This document shows, piece after piece, positions 9,063 through 16,493 of a stretch of 64,000 nt of DNA; positions within the stretch are counted from its first letter, which is position 1; every line of letters begins with the position of its first letter. Both the position numbers and the translations under genes were made by a program. Below the pieces are notes generated by a model that was not told the DNA's origin, did no database searches, and worked only from the letters and a program-made list of their open reading frames with translations. The stretch comes from Noviherbaspirillum cavernae. Its GTDB lineage: Bacteria > Pseudomonadota > Gammaproteobacteria > Burkholderiales > Burkholderiaceae_D. The stretch is taken from the NCBI RefSeq assembly GCF_003590875.1, contig NZ_QYUN01000003.1, positions 434,001-498,000 of the forward strand. The letters run 5' to 3'.

Positions 9063-9389
9063 CTCAGTAGTCAGAAATTTGGACGACGGCTGCATTGCTT
9101 CAACTCCTTCCCCTTCAAGGGGATGAAGCAGGGGTTTCGCAAAGCATGCTTTGCGCCTGCTGAATCGCATTGCCTTGCAAGGCAGTGCGTGGGACGGCCG
9201 GGATGGGGATGGGTTTTTCGCTGCGGATTTAACCCATCCCCCCTTGCAGGGCGCACAGAGGCTTGCAAGCCTCTGCTGTTCCGCAGGCGAGGAGCATGCT
9301 CCTCGAAATCCCTGCGCCACCCCTAACCCTCCCCTTGAAGGGGAGGGAATGTGGTCACAATGTTGTCATCTAAATTACTGACTTCTCTG
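9063..9389. mobile_element. TA-flanked miniature palindromic element, copy 1 (327 bp)
   Basis: The element is bounded by TA at 9061-9062 and 9390-9391. Its ends form imperfect terminal inverted repeats: CTCAGTAGTCAG on the left and CAGAGAAGTCAG as the complement of the right end, with 19 of 25 matches overall. Inside are perfect palindromes GCAAAGCATGCTTTGC (9139-9154), CAGAGGCTTGCAAGCCTCTG (9256-9275) and CGAGGAGCATGCTCCTCG (9288-9305), plus CCTTCCCCTTCAAGGGG-type stems. It has no credible ORF. A second, inverted copy is at 34144-34399. TA duplication suggests mobilisation by an IS630/mariner-type transposase, which is not encoded here. Confidence 0.8.
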
Positions 9390-9398
9390 TAAGCACTC

Positions 9399-10202
9399 TT
9401 AGCGCGGCCTGAAATCAGGCGCTCTCTTTTCCAGAAAGGCACTCACACCTTCGCCGAACGACGGTCGAGCGGCAAGGTCGAGCTGACGCTGGTATTCATA
9501 GGCGAGCTGGGCTTCAAGCCCCTGGCTGCCGGCCGCCGCCAATGCGCGCCGGGCTTCGATGGCGATGTGCGATGGTGCTTGCGCAAGCCTGCGTGCGACT
9601 TGATTGGCGGCACCGAGCAACTCGCTGTCGTCAACGCATTCCCAGATCAATCCCCAGTCGGCGGCCTTTTCCGCAGTCAAACGATCACCGAGAAGGATCA
9701 TGCCCAGCGTGCGGGCCCGCCCAACGATGGCCGGCAGCATCCAGGATGCGCCCATGTCCGGGATCAGTCCAAGACGGGGCAGGAACGGCGATGCGAAGAA
9801 GGCGGAACGTGCTGCCAGCACGATATCCGCAGCAAGCGCGAGACTGAAGCCTGCGCCGGCCGCAGCCCCGTTCACCGCGGCGATGACGGGCATCGGCAGT
9901 TGCTGCAGTGCCAGAATGAGCGGATTGGCGAGCTGCTCCAGCATCCGGAGCGCATCCATGTTCACGCACGGCCCCGACTCACCCCGTCTGGTGAGCCAAT
10001 TCAGGTCGGCTCCCGAACAAAACGCCTTTCCACTGCCGGTGACCATGAGGGCGCCGACATCATCACGGCCCTTGAGACAATCGAGCGCGGCCAGCATTTC
10101 CCGCTGCATGCTTTCGGTCAGGGCGTTGTGGCTGTCCGGGGCGTCGAGGGTCAGCCGCGCGACGCCGTCGGATATGTCGAGTTTGAGCAGATTGAATGTC
10201 AT
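9399..10202 (-). CDS. Enoyl-CoA hydratase/isomerase family protein
   Basis: A 267-residue crotonase-fold protein. KAFCSGADLNWL gives the first oxyanion-hole half (the sequence type also seen in methylglutaconyl-CoA hydratase-like proteins) and AVNGAAAGAGFSLALAADIVLAA the second, with FASPFLPRLGLIPDMGASW after it. The glutamate pair of classical hydratases is not obvious, so isomerase or another crotonase activity is possible. It lies 22 bp downstream of the acyl-CoA ligase gene on the same strand and is the last gene of the operon that starts with the binding protein at 13140. Confidence 0.87.
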   Translation of the reverse strand: MTFNLLKLDISDGVARLTLDAPDSHNALTESMQREMLAALDCLKGRDDVGALMVTGSGKAFCSGADLNWLTRRGESGPCVNMDALRMLEQLANPLILALQQLPMPVIAAVNGAAAGAGFSLALAADIVLAARSAFFASPFLPRLGLIPDMGASWMLPAIVGRARTLGMILLGDRLTAEKAADWGLIWECVDDSELLGAANQVARRLAQAPSHIAIEARRALAAAGSQGLEAQLAYEYQRQLDLAARPSFGEGVSAFLEKRAPDFRPR

Positions 10203-10224
10203 CCGGATACCTCTCTCGGCCTTG

Positions 10225-11847
10225 TCAGCCCGGCGTCCTCGATACCCAGCTCTTGAAGTCGTCCCTGAGCCTGGTTTTCAGGAACTTGCCGGTCGATGTA
10301 CGCGGAATGGCATCAATGAACGCCCAGTCATCGGGAATCTGCCATTTCGCGAAATGCGCTTCCAGATGCTTGCGCAATTCCTCGATGCTCGCCTCGCTGC
10401 CCGGCTTGAGCACGACGGCGGCAAGCGGGCGCTCATCCCATTTCGGATGCTTGACCGCGATCACGGCGGCTTCCGCCACTGCCGGATGTCCCATGATGGC
10501 GTTTTCGATATCGACCGAGCTGATCCATTCACCGCCGGACTTGATCAGGTCCTTGGTGCGGTCCGAAATGCGCATGTAGCCGGCCGGATTGATCGATGCA
10601 ACGTCACCGGTACGCAACCAGCCGTCAGGCGTGAACTTGTCGGGATCGGTCGGCGAGTTGTAGTAGCCACCGGTCACCCACGGACCGCGCGCTTGCAATT
10701 CCCCCACCGACTTGCCATCCCATGACATCGGGCCGTCATCGCCCATGATGCGCAGCTCGACCAGCGGCAGCGGAATACCCTGCAATGCGCGAATCCCGTA
10801 CTGTTCCTCCGCCGGCAGTGTCGCGTGTTCCGGCTTGAGCCAGGAGAGCGTGCCTACCGGCGACAGTTCGGTCATGCCCCAGCCATGCTTGATCGACAGG
10901 TCGTGTTTTTCAAAGGCTGCAATCATCGCCGGCGGCGCGGCCGAACCGCCGACCATCATGCGTATGCCTTTCTTCAATTTCCAGCGCATCGACTCCGCTT
11001 CGAGCGCCTGCTGGATGGTGAGCCAGATGGTCGGCACTCCCATGGCCAGCGTGACCTGCTCGCTTTCCATCAGATCGAGCAGATCGGCCGCGCCCATATG
11101 CTGGGCCGGATACACCTGGTTGGCACCGACCATTGCCGCCGCATAGGGAACGCCCCAGGAATTGGCGTGAAACATGGGCGTGACCGCCAGCACGGCATCC
11201 GTCACCGACAGGTCCAGGCAATCCGGCAACGCCACACCCAGCGCATGCAGGACGGTCGAGCGATGCGAATAGACCACGCCCTTGGGACGCCCGGTGGTAC
11301 CGGAGGTGTAGCACATGCCGCAGGCGGCATTTTCGTCGAACTCGGGATACCGATAGGCAGAGGCATCCCGTTCGATGAATTGTTCGTAGTTGTCATAGCC
11401 TTCCGGCACCCGCGCGCCGGAGGTCGGCACGACGATGATGCGCTCCAGCTTCACCATCGGCTTGAACTTCTCCATCAGCGGCACCAGTATGTCGTCGACG
11501 AGCAGGATGCGGTCCTGGGCATCGTTGATGATGTAGGCGATGTCATCGGGGGCGAGCCGCAGGTTCAGCGTGTGCAGCACCGCGCCGGCAGCCGGAATGC
11601 CGAAGTAAGCCTCGAGATGGAAGGCATGGTTCCACATCAGGGTGGCGACGCGGTCGCCGGGCCTGATGCCGGCCTCGACCAGCGCAGCGGCCAACTGTCG
11701 GCTGCGCCGGTAGAGCGCGCCATAGGTGGTCCGATGCAGGGACTTGTCCGGACGACGCGAGACGATTTCGCGGTTTCCAAAAATCTGATTGGCCCGTTCA
11801 AGGATCTGGTTGATCATCAACGGCATGTGCATCATGGTGCTCTGCAT
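10225..11847 (-). CDS. Acyl-CoA synthetase (AMP-binding, fatty-acid/aryl-CoA ligase family)
   Basis: A 540-residue ANL-superfamily enzyme. I start at the ATG at 11847, preceded by AAGGAGAC; a TTG six codons earlier lies inside that ribosome site. The P-loop YTSGTTGRPKGV, the GWGMTELSP segment, the WLRTGDVA hinge and the terminal PRTSTGKFLK lysine motif are all present. It activates a carboxylate as acyl-AMP and then as acyl-CoA. With the adjacent hydratase and the LCAD-type dehydrogenase it forms most of a beta-oxidation set for a medium- or long-chain or branched acid. Chain preference is not readable. Confidence 0.92.
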   Translation of the reverse strand: MQSTMMHMPLMINQILERANQIFGNREIVSRRPDKSLHRTTYGALYRRSRQLAAALVEAGIRPGDRVATLMWNHAFHLEAYFGIPAAGAVLHTLNLRLAPDDIAYIINDAQDRILLVDDILVPLMEKFKPMVKLERIIVVPTSGARVPEGYDNYEQFIERDASAYRYPEFDENAACGMCYTSGTTGRPKGVVYSHRSTVLHALGVALPDCLDLSVTDAVLAVTPMFHANSWGVPYAAAMVGANQVYPAQHMGAADLLDLMESEQVTLAMGVPTIWLTIQQALEAESMRWKLKKGIRMMVGGSAAPPAMIAAFEKHDLSIKHGWGMTELSPVGTLSWLKPEHATLPAEEQYGIRALQGIPLPLVELRIMGDDGPMSWDGKSVGELQARGPWVTGGYYNSPTDPDKFTPDGWLRTGDVASINPAGYMRISDRTKDLIKSGGEWISSVDIENAIMGHPAVAEAAVIAVKHPKWDERPLAAVVLKPGSEASIEELRKHLEAHFAKWQIPDDWAFIDAIPRTSTGKFLKTRLRDDFKSWVSRTPG

Positions 11848-11919
11848 ACTTGTCTCCTTTTTCAAAGCGCCTTCTTGTCAGGCGCTCTTGCATGACATCC
11901 CGACGTACTCCCGTATTCC

Positions 11920-13140
11920 CTATTTCTTCACGAGCGGGCACACGCTCTGCGACAGGGGCATGAAGGCCTCTTCGCCGGGAATCACGCGCTTGATCTTGAC
12001 CAGATCCCAATCCGACGTCGATTCGGACGGCTTCTTGATTTCGGCAAGATACATGTCGCGGATCATCCGGCCGTCTTCGCGCAGGTAAGCGTTGCGCAGG
12101 AAGAAGTCCTTGAATTTCGTCGCGCGCAACTTTGTCATCACGGCATCCGGATTGTCCGTGCCGGCTGCCTCAATCGCCTTGAGATACTGGATGGTCGCCG
12201 AGTAGTCGGCGGCATGGGCAAAGCTCGGCATCGCGTTCTGGAGCTTGTAGAACCGCTGCGACCACTCGCGTGTCTCCTTGTCGAAGTCCCAATAGAAGGG
12301 TTCGGTGTAGTTGACGCCTTGCGCGGTGTTCAGCCCCAGGGCTTTCACTTCCGCGATCAGGACGACCATGCCCGCGATGATGGGCTTGCCGTTCTTGACG
12401 ATGCCGAATTCACGCGCGGCGCGAACCGCATTGCTGAAGTCGCCGCCGGCATTCGCGAACACGAGCACGTCCGGCTTGGCGGCTTGCGCCGTCATCATGA
12501 AGGACGAGAAATCGGAGGCGTTCAGCGGATGCTTGACCGAGCCGACGACCTTGCCCCCCAGTTTCTCGACAGTCGCCCGCGTATCCTTTTCCAGCGTGTG
12601 GCCGAAGGTGTAGTCCGCGGTCAGGAAGAACCAGTTTTTGGCGCCTTCCTTGACAAGGGCATTTCCTGCGGAGGTCGCGAGCGCATAGGTATCGTATGCA
12701 TAGCTGATGCCATACGGCGAGCATTCCTGCTGGGTGAGCGCGACGGTGCCGCCGCCGGTGCTGATCGTGATGCGTTTCTTTTCCGCGCCCAATTTTTGAA
12801 CGGCAACGGCAACCGCCGAATTCGCCAGATTCAGCACCATGTCGACCTTGCCGATATCGAACCACTCACGCGCCTTGGACGCGCCTGTGTCGGCCTTGTT
12901 CAGGTGGTCGGCACTCACGACCTCGATCGGCTTGCCCAGCACCTTTCCGCCGAAATCCTGTACCGCCATCTGCACGGCGACAACGCTTCCCCGCCCGGCA
13001 CCGCTGGAATACACGCCGGACATATCGGTCATGACGCCAATCTTGACGACATCGTCCGAAACAGGCTTGGCTGTCTGGGCATGGCAGATGGAAACAAAGC
13101 TGATGGATGCAAGCGCTGCAAAGATGCTGGTCAATTTCAT
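11920..13140 (-). CDS. LivK-type ABC transporter substrate-binding protein (type I periplasmic)
   Basis: A 406-residue protein from the ATG at 13140, which has a GGGAGAC ribosome site. A signal peptide (MKLTSIFAALASISFVSICHAQ) precedes VVKIGVMTDMSGVYSSGAGRGS, the family 1 binding-protein start. ADYTFGHTLEKDTRATVEKLGGKVVG marks the second domain. No permease or ATPase gene is adjacent, so the transporter must be completed elsewhere. Related proteins linked to acyl-CoA clusters often bind aromatic or fatty acids. It is the first gene of the ligase/hydratase operon, is divergent from the MarR gene, and has a strong dyad in its promoter region. Confidence 0.88.
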   Translation of the reverse strand: MKLTSIFAALASISFVSICHAQTAKPVSDDVVKIGVMTDMSGVYSSGAGRGSVVAVQMAVQDFGGKVLGKPIEVVSADHLNKADTGASKAREWFDIGKVDMVLNLANSAVAVAVQKLGAEKKRITISTGGGTVALTQQECSPYGISYAYDTYALATSAGNALVKEGAKNWFFLTADYTFGHTLEKDTRATVEKLGGKVVGSVKHPLNASDFSSFMMTAQAAKPDVLVFANAGGDFSNAVRAAREFGIVKNGKPIIAGMVVLIAEVKALGLNTAQGVNYTEPFYWDFDKETREWSQRFYKLQNAMPSFAHAADYSATIQYLKAIEAAGTDNPDAVMTKLRATKFKDFFLRNAYLREDGRMIRDMYLAEIKKPSESTSDWDLVKIKRVIPGEEAFMPLSQSVCPLVKK

Positions 13141-13211
13141 TGAATGTCTCCCGGTTATAGTGGACCAAGTTTTTTGTGCAAGCCGGGTCAATATATGCGC
13201 GCCTTCTCGTG

Positions 13212-13233
13212 TTTGTCAATAACACCTGACAAA
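13212..13233. promoter_or_regulatory. Probable MarR operator 1: TTTGTCA-N8-TGACAAA
   Basis: A perfect 7-bp inverted repeat with an 8-bp spacer lies in the 208-bp divergent region between the binding-protein gene and marR. The 22-bp dyad size fits MarR dimers. The same GTCA-N8-TGAC core recurs at 13816-13831, upstream of the dehydrogenase gene. Confidence 0.65.
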
Positions 13234-13348
13234 TAGTCATGAACACTCCGGGAAGCACATTTCGTGCAGACGCAGTTTTCATGTATTCGGCTTTACTGTC
13301 CGGTTGCGGACTTTGAAAGATGAGCGCGCTGGTTTACAGTATGTCGTC

Positions 13349-13795
13349 ATGAAACAGCATAAAAAACTACTGCGTCACTTGCTCATGGCAAGGACCGAAT
13401 GGATGGAAAAGCGAGTCATGGAGCGCGCGCCTGTCAGCGGATATGGATTCGTGACACCGGCGATGAACCGCATGTTTGCGCACCTTCGCGGCCGCCCGGT
13501 CGGCCTGTCGGAAATCGCGCGCGATCTGGATATTTCGCGACAAGCGGTTCATCAGCTGGCTAACGAGGCGGCCCAGCTCGGTCTTGTGGAATTCGTGCCA
13601 AGCGAAGCGGATGGGCGTGTGAAGCTGCTCAGGTTCACGCAAAAGGGATGGGCCATGTCCGATAGCGCCGCGCAGGCCTTCGAGGAAATCGAAAACGAAC
13701 TGGCCGACCATATCGGCAAGAAGGATCTCCAGGACTTGAAGAGAATTCTCGGCAAAAGCTGGTCCGACACGGAACGAAGCGACAACGAACACTGA
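13349..13795 (+). CDS. MarR-family transcriptional regulator
   Basis: From the ATG at 13349 the protein has 148 residues (MKQHKKLLRHLL). A TTG 15 codons earlier is possible but adds nothing recognisable. The winged helix lies at about 55-120, with GLSEIARDLDISRQAVHQLANEAAQLGLVEF as recognition helix and wing start, then EADGRVKLLRFTQKG. It is divergent from the LivK-type/ligase/hydratase operon and 87 bp upstream of the dehydrogenase gene. Matching dyads lie on both sides, so it probably represses the whole acyl-CoA set, released by an acyl-CoA or free-acid ligand (inference). Confidence 0.88.
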   Translation: MKQHKKLLRHLLMARTEWMEKRVMERAPVSGYGFVTPAMNRMFAHLRGRPVGLSEIARDLDISRQAVHQLANEAAQLGLVEFVPSEADGRVKLLRFTQKGWAMSDSAAQAFEEIENELADHIGKKDLQDLKRILGKSWSDTERSDNEH

Positions 13796-13815
13796 GCCGG
13801 ATCATCCTCAATTTC

Positions 13816-13831
13816 GTCAACGTTACTTGAC
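13816..13831. promoter_or_regulatory. Probable MarR operator 2: GTCA-N8-TGAC
   Basis: TTCGTCA-acgttact-TGACATT between marR and the dehydrogenase gene has the same half-sites and 8-bp spacing as the perfect dyad at 13212-13233. It would give the dehydrogenase gene its own MarR-controlled promoter. Confidence 0.55.
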
Positions 13832-13882
13832 ATTTATCGGTTTGCCTTTCAACATGCGGTGTCATGACAGGAAAGGACAGCC

Positions 13883-15043
13883 ATGGATTTTTTTCCGCGT
13901 TCGATATTCTCCGAAGAGCATGAAATCTTCCGCGAGCAGGTCAGGCGTTTTTGCGAACGCGAGATCGCGCCTCACCACGCCGACTGGGAACAAGCCCATC
14001 GGGTACCGCGAGAAGTCTGGAAACGGGCGGGCGACAACGGGTTTCTGTGCTGCTGGCTTCCGGAGGAAGAAGGCGGGCATGGCGCCGACCTGCTGTTCGA
14101 CTTCATCGTCTGCGAAGAACTCGGACGCGCAGGCGCCACCGGCCCGGGATTTCCGCTCCATTCCGTCATCGTGGCACCTTACATCGCCCACCATGGCACT
14201 TCCGCGCTGAAGGCAAGGGTGCTGCCCGGCATGGTCAACGGCGAAAAAATCGGGGCGATTGTCATGACCGAACCCGGCGCGGGCAGCGATCTGGCCGGCA
14301 TTCGCACGCGCGCCGAGAAAGATGGCGACAGCTGGATCATCAATGGCCAGAAGACCTTCATCACCAACGGGCAGAATGCCGACGTGATGGTCGTTGCGTG
14401 CAAGACCGAGCCAGACCGGGGTGCGCACGGCATCTCTCTCTTTGTCGTTACCGCAGACATGGCGGGATTCTCGCGGGGAAAGAACCTCCACAAGATCGGC
14501 CAGCATGCCCAGGACACCGCCGAGCTGTTTTTCGACAATGTCCGGGTGCCTGCCGACCATCTGCTCGGCGAGGTCAACAAGGGATTCAAGTATCTGATGC
14601 AGGAGTTGGCGCAGGAACGCCTGCTGGTTTCGGTACAGTGCCAGGCGCGCGCCGAAGCGGCTTTCGCGTGGACGCAATCCTATGTGAAGGAGCGAAAGGC
14701 ATTCCGCCAGCGCATCGCGGATTTCCAGAATACGCGCTACAAACTGGCCGGCATGTATGCCGAGTTGCAGGCCGGACGCGCCTATTGCGACCAGCTGATC
14801 CAGTTGCACATGAAAGGAAAGCTGAAACCGGCCGATGCTTCCGCAGGAAAACTCTGGCACTCCGAACTGCTGGCACGCGTGACCGATGAGTGCCTCCAAC
14901 TGCATGGCGGGTACGGTTACATGCAGGAGTATCCGATTGGACGTGCTTACGTCGATGCGCGCATCGAACGCATTTACGGCGGTACGTCGGAGATCATGAA
15001 GGAAATCATTGCGCGCGCCATTTGTGATGAGCGCGCATCATGA
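13883..15043 (+). CDS. Acyl-CoA dehydrogenase, long-chain (LCAD) type
   Basis: A 386-residue flavoprotein. The FAD/substrate signature IGAIVMTEPGAGSDLAG lies at about 123-139 and NGQKTFITNG at 154-163. The C-terminal segment reads RIYGGTSEIMKEIIAR, so the MCAD catalytic glutamate position is a glycine. As in LCAD and isovaleryl-CoA dehydrogenase, the base is instead expected in helix G, here the glutamate of MQELAQERLL (about residue 245). It catalyses alpha,beta-dehydrogenation of acyl-CoA in the cytoplasm, passing electrons to ETF. It lies downstream of marR and complements the ligase and hydratase encoded divergently. Confidence 0.92.
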   Translation: MDFFPRSIFSEEHEIFREQVRRFCEREIAPHHADWEQAHRVPREVWKRAGDNGFLCCWLPEEEGGHGADLLFDFIVCEELGRAGATGPGFPLHSVIVAPYIAHHGTSALKARVLPGMVNGEKIGAIVMTEPGAGSDLAGIRTRAEKDGDSWIINGQKTFITNGQNADVMVVACKTEPDRGAHGISLFVVTADMAGFSRGKNLHKIGQHAQDTAELFFDNVRVPADHLLGEVNKGFKYLMQELAQERLLVSVQCQARAEAAFAWTQSYVKERKAFRQRIADFQNTRYKLAGMYAELQAGRAYCDQLIQLHMKGKLKPADASAGKLWHSELLARVTDECLQLHGGYGYMQEYPIGRAYVDARIERIYGGTSEIMKEIIARAICDERAS

Positions 15044-15135
15044 GTGCGTGCGAGCGGATTGCGATCCTTCCCCGGCATTGATTTGAAAGGGCCGCGCGAC
15101 CGCGAGCGACTCACTGGGCGCGCACTTCCACGACT

Positions 15136-15987
15136 TCATTCCTCGTTCGCCGCCAGCCGTATCGTGTATTGCCCCGATTTCTCGTCGCGCACCATCGACA
15201 GAAGATGCTGTTTCTGCGCGTCCTCGACCAGCTCGCGGAACGAGCGGTAGCCGTAGGCGGATTCGGTGAAGCCGGGCCTGCGCCGCTTCATCGTCTGCTT
15301 CACCATCGAGCCCCACAGCTTTTCTTCCTCGCCGCGCTCGGCGATCAGGGCTTCGATCGTTTCGACGATGTAGTCGAGTGCCTCCTGACGCTTGTCCGCG
15401 ACCTCGCTCTTCGGCGATGCGGCCTTCGGTTGTTCGCTCACCGGCGCTTTCGCTGCCGGCTTCTTGTCGGCGGATGGCGCAGGCTGTGCGCGCTTGCGCT
15501 TCGGCTTCTGCGCGCGCACCAAGTCGTCGTAGAAAATGAATTCATCGCAATTGGCGCTCAGCAGGTCGGAGGTGGAATCCTTGACGCCGATGCCAATCAC
15601 GTACTTGTTGTTTTCCCGCAGCTTCGACACCAGCGGCGAAAAATCGGAGTCGCCGCTGATGATGACGAAACTGTCCACATGCTCCTTCGTGTAGCACAGG
15701 TCGAGCGCATCGACGACCATGCGGATGTCGGCGGAATTCTTGCCGGACTGGCGCACGTGCGGAATCTCGATCAGCTCGAACGCCGCTTCGTGCATGCCGT
15801 TCTTGAAGTCCTTGTAGCGATCCCAGTCGCAATACGCCTTCTTGACGACAATGCTGCCCTTGAGGAGCAGGCGCTCCAGCACGAGGCGGATATCGAACTG
15901 CGCGTACTTCGCATCGCGCACGCCGAGCGCGATGTTCTCGAAGTCGCAGAACAGCGCCATGTTGGTGATTTCAGGTTGACCGGCCAT
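15136..15987 (-). CDS. NYN-domain RNase-like protein with C-terminal OST-HTH/LOTUS domain
   Basis: A 283-residue protein. Residues about 9-160 form a NYN (PIN-like) domain: ALFCDFENIALG carries the first aspartate pair, NSADIRMVVDALDL and ISGDSDFSPLV give the remaining acidic residues. A lysine/alanine/proline-rich linker (about 165-210) leads to a C-terminal winged LOTUS-like domain (about 212-280, with SMVKQTMKRRRPGFTESAYGYRSF). The LabA/DUF88 architecture suggests metal-dependent RNA cleavage or binding. It is a single gene with its own gap on both sides. Confidence 0.87.
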   Translation of the reverse strand: MAGQPEITNMALFCDFENIALGVRDAKYAQFDIRLVLERLLLKGSIVVKKAYCDWDRYKDFKNGMHEAAFELIEIPHVRQSGKNSADIRMVVDALDLCYTKEHVDSFVIISGDSDFSPLVSKLRENNKYVIGIGVKDSTSDLLSANCDEFIFYDDLVRAQKPKRKRAQPAPSADKKPAAKAPVSEQPKAASPKSEVADKRQEALDYIVETIEALIAERGEEEKLWGSMVKQTMKRRRPGFTESAYGYRSFRELVEDAQKQHLLSMVRDEKSGQYTIRLAANEE

Positions 15988-16104
15988 AGGTTTCGTCTTT
16001 CCTTTAAAGGGTTTTCACGAATTCTAGTTCATTGCCTCCTGTTTGCGTGACGGCATCATTTTTTCGTTTCTCTTTATGCAGGAAAGGAACAGGCAACACC
16101 AATG

Positions 16105-16187
16105 CTGTCATCCCGATGAACATCGAGGCAAGGAATCTCGACCGCAGGTGGGTTGACGATTCAGATTCCTCGCTTATGTTCGGAATG
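16105..16187. repeat. Inverted pair of CATTCCGAA...GAGGAATCT repeats
   Basis: One arm starts CATCCCGATGAACATCGAGG and ends AAGGAATCT. The other is its approximate complement, AGATTCCTCGC then ATGTTCGGAATG. Together they form a long hairpin-capable unit. A single related copy lies at 26509-26532. Such sequences are a widespread dispersed repeat in bacteria. Confidence 0.6.
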
Positions 16188-16335
16188 CAGAGCGGAATGC
16201 AGCTGGCAGCAACATGCCGGCAAGCACCAACCGGCGTTCGCTACTCAGGAATCCGGGCTGTGCGATAGCGAGATGAATCGACGACACGTCAAATCGGGGC
16301 GTGATTGGAGCATCCCTTCTTGCTCGGGGTCGGTA

Positions 16336-16362
16336 TTGGCAGGGCGGGTCCCGCCCTGCCAA
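16336..16362. terminator. 27-bp near-perfect palindrome, probable terminator hairpin
   Basis: TTGGCAGGGCGGG, one central base, then its exact complement CCCGCCCTGCCAA. It lies between the starts and ends of minus-strand genes (downstream of the DUF6351 gene). There is no T tract, so a transcript-stabilising hairpin or protein site is also possible. Confidence 0.45.
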
Positions 16363-16493
16363 AGCCCGGCCTTTCACACCGAACGATCCGCATTCGAATG
16401 CACGTCAATCATCAGCGCTTGATTGCCGACCAAAGCCAAAGGCGTCGCCAGCATATCCCGCAGGCGACGCCATCGGCACAACGCGTCAACACA

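Noticed and set aside
9060..9381. Short ORFs within the miniature element
   Set aside because: They read through palindromes on both strands with cysteine/arginine-rich products and no start sites.
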